Assembly (NCBI GenBank): GCA_028717165.1
Contig: JAQUOK010000019.1
Span: 1-15,505 of the forward strand
Origin: Victivallaceae bacterium
Lineage (GTDB): Bacteria > Verrucomicrobiota > Lentisphaeria > Victivallales > Victivallaceae
Reading direction: 5' to 3'
Length of the DNA: 15,505 bases
Part shown: piece by piece, positions 12,615 to 15,505 of the stretch
Layout of the letters: each line of letters begins with the position of its first letter
Numbering within the stretch: the stretch's first letter is position 1
The notes under the pieces: generated by a model
Seen by the model: the letters and a program-made list of their open reading frames with translations, nothing else
The model's database searches: none
Told to the model about the DNA's origin: nothing
Made by a program: the position numbers and the translations under genes

Positions 12615-13849
12615 CACTTGTCCCCTTTGCTTATTGACAGGATGGTAATATCGTCCTTCAGCGGGACATCGGATCGACCGCTCAATTTGTCGACTAGCCT
12701 GCAGAGATTCAGATTTTTGTCGTCGACCAGTTTCTTTAATTGCGCAAGCTGTTTTTTGATGTCCCGTTCGGGGAAAAGTTCCAGTACGCCGTCGCTGAAT
12801 ATCGTAAAAGTGAATTCTTCCGGCAGGGACATGGAAACGTTTTTGTATTCCGTGAAATCGAACATGCCGACCGGAGTCGATTTTTTCGCTATTATTTCAA
12901 CCTTGCCGTCATGGCGTAAAAAGGGGAACGGGAAATGGCCGCCGTTGGCAAAAAGCAGTTTGTTTTCATCTTTAACCAGTATTCCGTAGAACATGGTGAT
13001 ATATTTGTCAAGGTTTTCCTGGTTCAGATACTTATTGAATTTGCTTAGCAGAACGTCCGGCTTGATTATAACATCATCAAGCTTGTCATGGTAATTGGCG
13101 CGGCAGCTGTTTATAAAACTTTTCAGAAGAAACGTAACAAATGCGGAAGCCGCCCCGTGACCGGAAACGTCGGTTATGTAAAAAGCCGCGTAATTGTCGT
13201 CGATATTGAAATAATCTATAAAATCGCCGCTCATATACATTGACGGCTGCAGGCAATACTGGAATTTATAGTCGCCGATGGAAATATTGTTCGCCGGCAG
13301 CAGTTTAAACTGGACAATACGCCCCGCCTCCTCATCTTTCTGCAGTTTTTCCAGGGACGCTTCAAGCGCTTTATTGGCGGCTTCCAGTTCCAGGGTTCGT
13401 TTTTCCACCCGTTTTTCAAGTTCCTCGAGCCGGCGGTAATTTTCTTCGAGCTGCTGCTGCTGAGCCCGCACTTTGATATGGGTTTTTACGCGGATCAGGA
13501 CTTCGTCGAACTGAAACGGTTTGGTAATATAATCGACTCCGCCTGTCTGGAAAGCGTTCAGTTTGTCCTTGATATTCTGCATGGCGCTTAAAAATACTAC
13601 GGGAATGTCACGGTATTTTTCATCTTTTTTCAGCTCGTTGCAGAATTCAAAACCGTTCATGCCGGGCATATTTATATCCAGAAGGATAATTTCAGGAGTA
13701 TTTACTTTCAGGGCCTGAACGGCAAGTTCGGCCTTCGGAAACAGGGAGACTTTATAACCTTGTTCGCTCAACAATTTATTGAGCAGGGAAAGGTTTTCAA
13801 CCGTATCGTCGATGATCATTATCCGGTTTTTTTCTGAAACAACGCTCAT
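12614..13849 (-). CDS. Response regulator with SpoIIE/RsbU-type phosphatase output
   Basis: A 411-residue cytoplasmic protein. The receiver domain (about 8-125) has Asp14/Asp15, phospho-acceptor Asp58 (LLDINMPG), Ser88 and Lys110 (TKPF), a full active site. A coiled-coil linker (about 130-172) is rich in Glu, Leu and Arg. The PP2C-family SpoIIE domain (about 178-408) holds the metal ligands in SGDF (Asp209), DVSGHG (Asp227), SDGV (Asp353) and KDDITIL (Asp400). Family logic: a histidine kinase phosphorylates the receiver, which then controls dephosphorylation of a STAS protein. The STAS gene directly downstream, overlapping by one base, is the obvious substrate. AGAGGA lies 5 bases before the ATG. 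No histidine kinase gene is in the window. Confidence 0.92.
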   Translation of the reverse strand: MSVVSEKNRIMIIDDTVENLSLLNKLLSEQGYKVSLFPKAELAVQALKVNTPEIILLDINMPGMNGFEFCNELKKDEKYRDIPVVFLSAMQNIKDKLNAFQTGGVDYITKPFQFDEVLIRVKTHIKVRAQQQQLEENYRRLEELEKRVEKRTLELEAANKALEASLEKLQKDEEAGRIVQFKLLPANNISIGDYKFQYCLQPSMYMSGDFIDYFNIDDNYAAFYITDVSGHGAASAFVTFLLKSFINSCRANYHDKLDDVIIKPDVLLSKFNKYLNQENLDKYITMFYGILVKDENKLLFANGGHFPFPFLRHDGKVEIIAKKSTPVGMFDFTEYKNVSMSLPEEFTFTIFSDGVLELFPERDIKKQLAQLKKLVDDKNLNLCRLVDKLSGRSDVPLKDDITILSISKGDK

Positions 13850-13863
13850 GTCTTCCTCTGATT

Positions 13864-13900
13864 AAAGTATTCTATCACAATATACTGTCAAAAGTTGACA
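13864..13900 (-). promoter_or_regulatory. Possible internal promoter with inverted repeat before the phosphatase gene
   Basis: TGTCAA and TTGACA (13886-13891, 13895-13900) form a perfect dyad around AAG. Read on the minus strand its downstream arm is a consensus -35 (TTGACA). A poor -10 (TACTTT, 13864-13869) lies 16 bases on. The 68-base gap is the longest in the four-gene cluster, so the phosphatase-STAS pair may have its own start site with an operator. Confidence 0.4.
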
Positions 13901-13917
13901 TTAGCAATAACAAATCA

Positions 13918-14328
13918 TTATTGCCTGCGCTCCGGTTTCGTTACTGTGGCTGAAGAATTCTGCTTATCGATAAATTCAAGAGACTCATTAAAATATTTTT
14001 TCAATTTATTCCGGAAAATGGTTTCATACAAATAAGCCGTTAATTTTTCCCGGTAATCCTGGTAAATCCTATTTTTTAAGCGATACGGATGAAGTACAGC
14101 CTGGAAGGATATCAAATTATATGCAAAGGCAGTCAGATAAAGTTTTACATGTTTAAGGACCGGACATTTCGGCCAGGCGGCTTCATTGTCTTCGGAGATA
14201 AGACCGGCGAAAAGGCAAGGAACGATTTCCTGATGCTTGCATTTTTCACAGCTTATCGCAGTCCCAGCAAGTTCATCGCTTGAGTTAAGCAGGGCGCTGC
14301 AGTTCGAACAACGAAATTCAATTTTCAT
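13918..14328 (-). CDS. Zinc-ribbon protein with helical tail, function unknown
   Basis: A 136-residue protein. The N-terminus is a four-cysteine zinc ribbon: Cys7 and Cys10 (FRCSNCSALL), then AGTAISCEKC (Cys27, Cys30) and EIVP. This matches the small 'C..C...l......aG....C..C......vP' ribbons common at the start of Planctomycetes and Verrucomicrobia proteins. Two further cysteines follow (38 and 55). The rest (about 60-125) is basic, aromatic helix (KLYLTAFAYNLISFQAVLHP, KLTAYLYETIFRNKLKKYFN) with no recognisable domain. GAGGTG at the end of the upstream gene serves as its ribosome binding site, and the gap is one base, so it is coupled to the HD gene. Its role in the signalling cluster is unknown. 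Confidence 0.7.
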   Translation of the reverse strand: MKIEFRCSNCSALLNSSDELAGTAISCEKCKHQEIVPCLFAGLISEDNEAAWPKCPVLKHVKLYLTAFAYNLISFQAVLHPYRLKNRIYQDYREKLTAYLYETIFRNKLKKYFNESLEFIDKQNSSATVTKPERRQ

Positions 14329-14329
14329 T

Positions 14330-15505
14330 TTATTTCACCTCACTTAAAAAATAGAAGAGCAGCGCGGCAGCATTTTTTACGGATTGCAGCGCCGCCGCCT
14401 CTTCAACAGGAATAGTCAACAATTTACCGGTATCCAGCAGCAGGCCGTTCCGGTCAGCGCATACCTTGAGACTCAACTGGCCGGGTTGAGCCGCCGGCCG
14501 TACCCAGGCTAATTCGCCGCCAGGTAGCTTTACAATGCTTCCCAGAGGGAAACTGCCGATCATGTCAATAAAGGCATTCACGATATCGGGCTCCAGTATA
14601 TTGTCGGCGGAAAATTCAACGAGCGACTCTAAAGCCTCTTCCGGGGTAAGTTCCGGATTGAGGTCGAGGATGCGGTCGAAAGTATCGCAGGCGGCGATTA
14701 TGGAACTGAATAAATTGATGTGTGAATTTTCCGCGTATTCCAAATGGTGCTCATACGCGCAGACGACAATAAGTTTCTCAATCTGTTTGTCGGCGTCAAT
14801 TATCCGGGCGCTGTCCATGGCGTGCCGTTCGTATGCGTCTTCAGCGATTTCATCAGAATGTTCCGGCGCCAGTAACGAACAGTCGTGGAGGAAAGCCGCT
14901 CTCCCCAGTTCCTGCAGGCGGACCGTGTCGTCCAGCAGCGAAACGCCGAGATAAACCGACTGGATGCAGACATTGACCGGATGCGTGTACTGAAACGGGG
15001 CAATGCCGTGCAGCATGCTCATTGCCGGCAGATCATACCATTTATTTTTCACATGGTGCAGTATCGAGTTGACCAGATAATCTATTTTCCAGAGCTCAAA
15101 AGAAGAGCGGCCGCCGGGAACAGTTTGAATTTCTTTGACAATATCAACCGCGACCATGTAAAGTTGTTTGGCGTCAGAAATAATACGTACCTCGAATTCG
15201 CCTTCTTCAACCGTCAAATTATCCTGATCTTCAATGTGTTCCTGCAGGGATACGCAGGCAAAGCCCTGCGACTTCAAACGCTCGTTCAACTGGCGGCGTT
15301 TTTCTCCTTCCGGGGCGTTGTCGAGAACATCAAGCAGGGCAATGATCGCTTCGGCCGGTGTTCCTTCATGGAAACTGATCCGGCTTATTTCCCTGTACTC
15401 GAAAAAGTCACGCAGTTGTTCCGCGGCAAAAGAGTGATCGTGATCGATGATAATATCGTCATAAATAAAATGTTTTTCGCTGAAGTCCAGACTGATTATC
15501 TTTCT
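14330..15505 (-). CDS. HD-GYP-like phosphohydrolase lacking the GYP motif, N-terminus cut
   Basis: The frame is open from the right edge to the TAA at 14330, giving 391 visible codons. A TTG at 15289 is not the true start because the frame continues upstream with protein-like sequence. Numbered from the edge, the HD core has His175 (YTHPVN), His207-Asp208 (AAFLHDCS), His228 (YERHAMDS), His253-His254 (AYEHHLEY) and Asp274 (AACDTFDRI), all placed as in HD-GYP proteins. After EHHLEY, where HD-GYP enzymes have 'ER.dG.GYP', there is AENSHINLFS, so the signature GYP loop is missing. The C-terminus (IGSFPLGSIVKLPGGELAWV) also follows the HD-GYP pattern. The visible N-terminus (DDIIIDHDHSFAAEQLRDFF ...) is an unassigned module. 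It may hydrolyse a different nucleotide than cyclic di-GMP, or only bind one. It is first in the visible cluster, one base from the zinc-ribbon gene. Confidence 0.75.
   Translation of the reverse strand, partial: RKIISLDFSEKHFIYDDIIIDHDHSFAAEQLRDFFEYREISRISFHEGTPAEAIIALLDVLDNAPEGEKRRQLNERLKSQGFACVSLQEHIEDQDNLTVEEGEFEVRIISDAKQLYMVAVDIVKEIQTVPGGRSSFELWKIDYLVNSILHHVKNKWYDLPAMSMLHGIAPFQYTHPVNVCIQSVYLGVSLLDDTVRLQELGRAAFLHDCSLLAPEHSDEIAEDAYERHAMDSARIIDADKQIEKLIVVCAYEHHLEYAENSHINLFSSIIAACDTFDRILDLNPELTPEEALESLVEFSADNILEPDIVNAFIDMIGSFPLGSIVKLPGGELAWVRPAAQPGQLSLKVCADRNGLLLDTGKLLTIPVEEAAALQSVKNAAALLFYFLSEVK

Overview
The window looks like chromosomal DNA of a Gram-negative bacterium of roughly 50% GC. 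A lipoprotein and a small secreted coiled-coil protein point to an outer envelope. The zinc-ribbon protein (CxxC ... AG ... CxxC ... VP), the 983-residue NAD-type glutamate dehydrogenase and the GC-rich intergenic repeats made me think of the Planctomycetes-Verrucomicrobia-Lentisphaerae group, perhaps Lentisphaerota. That is a judgement from memory and has not been tested. There are no rRNA or tRNA genes, no CRISPR array, and no transposase or integrase gene.

Layout. (1) 1-2238: a lipoprotein cut by the left window edge (minus), divergent from an iron-type alcohol dehydrogenase (plus). A 19-base perfect dyad and a pair of inverted REP-like repeats lie between them. A small secreted or lipid-anchored protein of unknown function (minus) converges on the dehydrogenase. 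(2) 2239-6405: a promoter and leader, then the large glutamate dehydrogenase (plus), converging on a CvfB-like S1/winged-helix RNA-binding protein (minus). A 10-bp GC-rich hairpin fills the gap between their stop codons. (3) 6406-6693: intergenic DNA with a second inverted REP pair and a different GC-rich repeat. (4) 6694-8407: a phage-type portal protein followed by a head-tail adaptor-like protein, with no other phage genes around them. (5) 8386-10729: a cytoplasmic NodB-type polysaccharide deacetylase, a small periplasmic coiled-coil protein, and a single-chain nucleotidyltransferase-HEPN protein whose promoter predicts a nearly leaderless mRNA. (6) 10803-12113: a lone Opp/Dpp-type ABC permease behind a near-consensus promoter whose -10 box lies inside a 16-base perfect palindrome, with a possible 48-codon ORF in the leader. 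(7) 12114-15505: a minus-strand signalling cluster of four genes: an HD-GYP-like protein lacking the GYP motif (cut by the right edge), a zinc-ribbon protein, a receiver-SpoIIE phosphatase, and a STAS anti-sigma-factor antagonist.

How the genes work together. The clearest functional unit is the right-hand cluster. The receiver domain should control the PP2C-type phosphatase, which should dephosphorylate the STAS protein encoded with a 1-base overlap, as in RsbU/RsbV partner switching. The matching anti-sigma kinase is not in the window. The HD-GYP-like and zinc-ribbon genes are close enough upstream to be co-transcribed and may feed into the same pathway. The points most worth a second look are the orphan portal/adaptor pair, the promoter-operator at 12064-12110 with its micro-ORF, the REP pairs with compensatory stem changes, and the GYP-less HD protein linked to partner switching.
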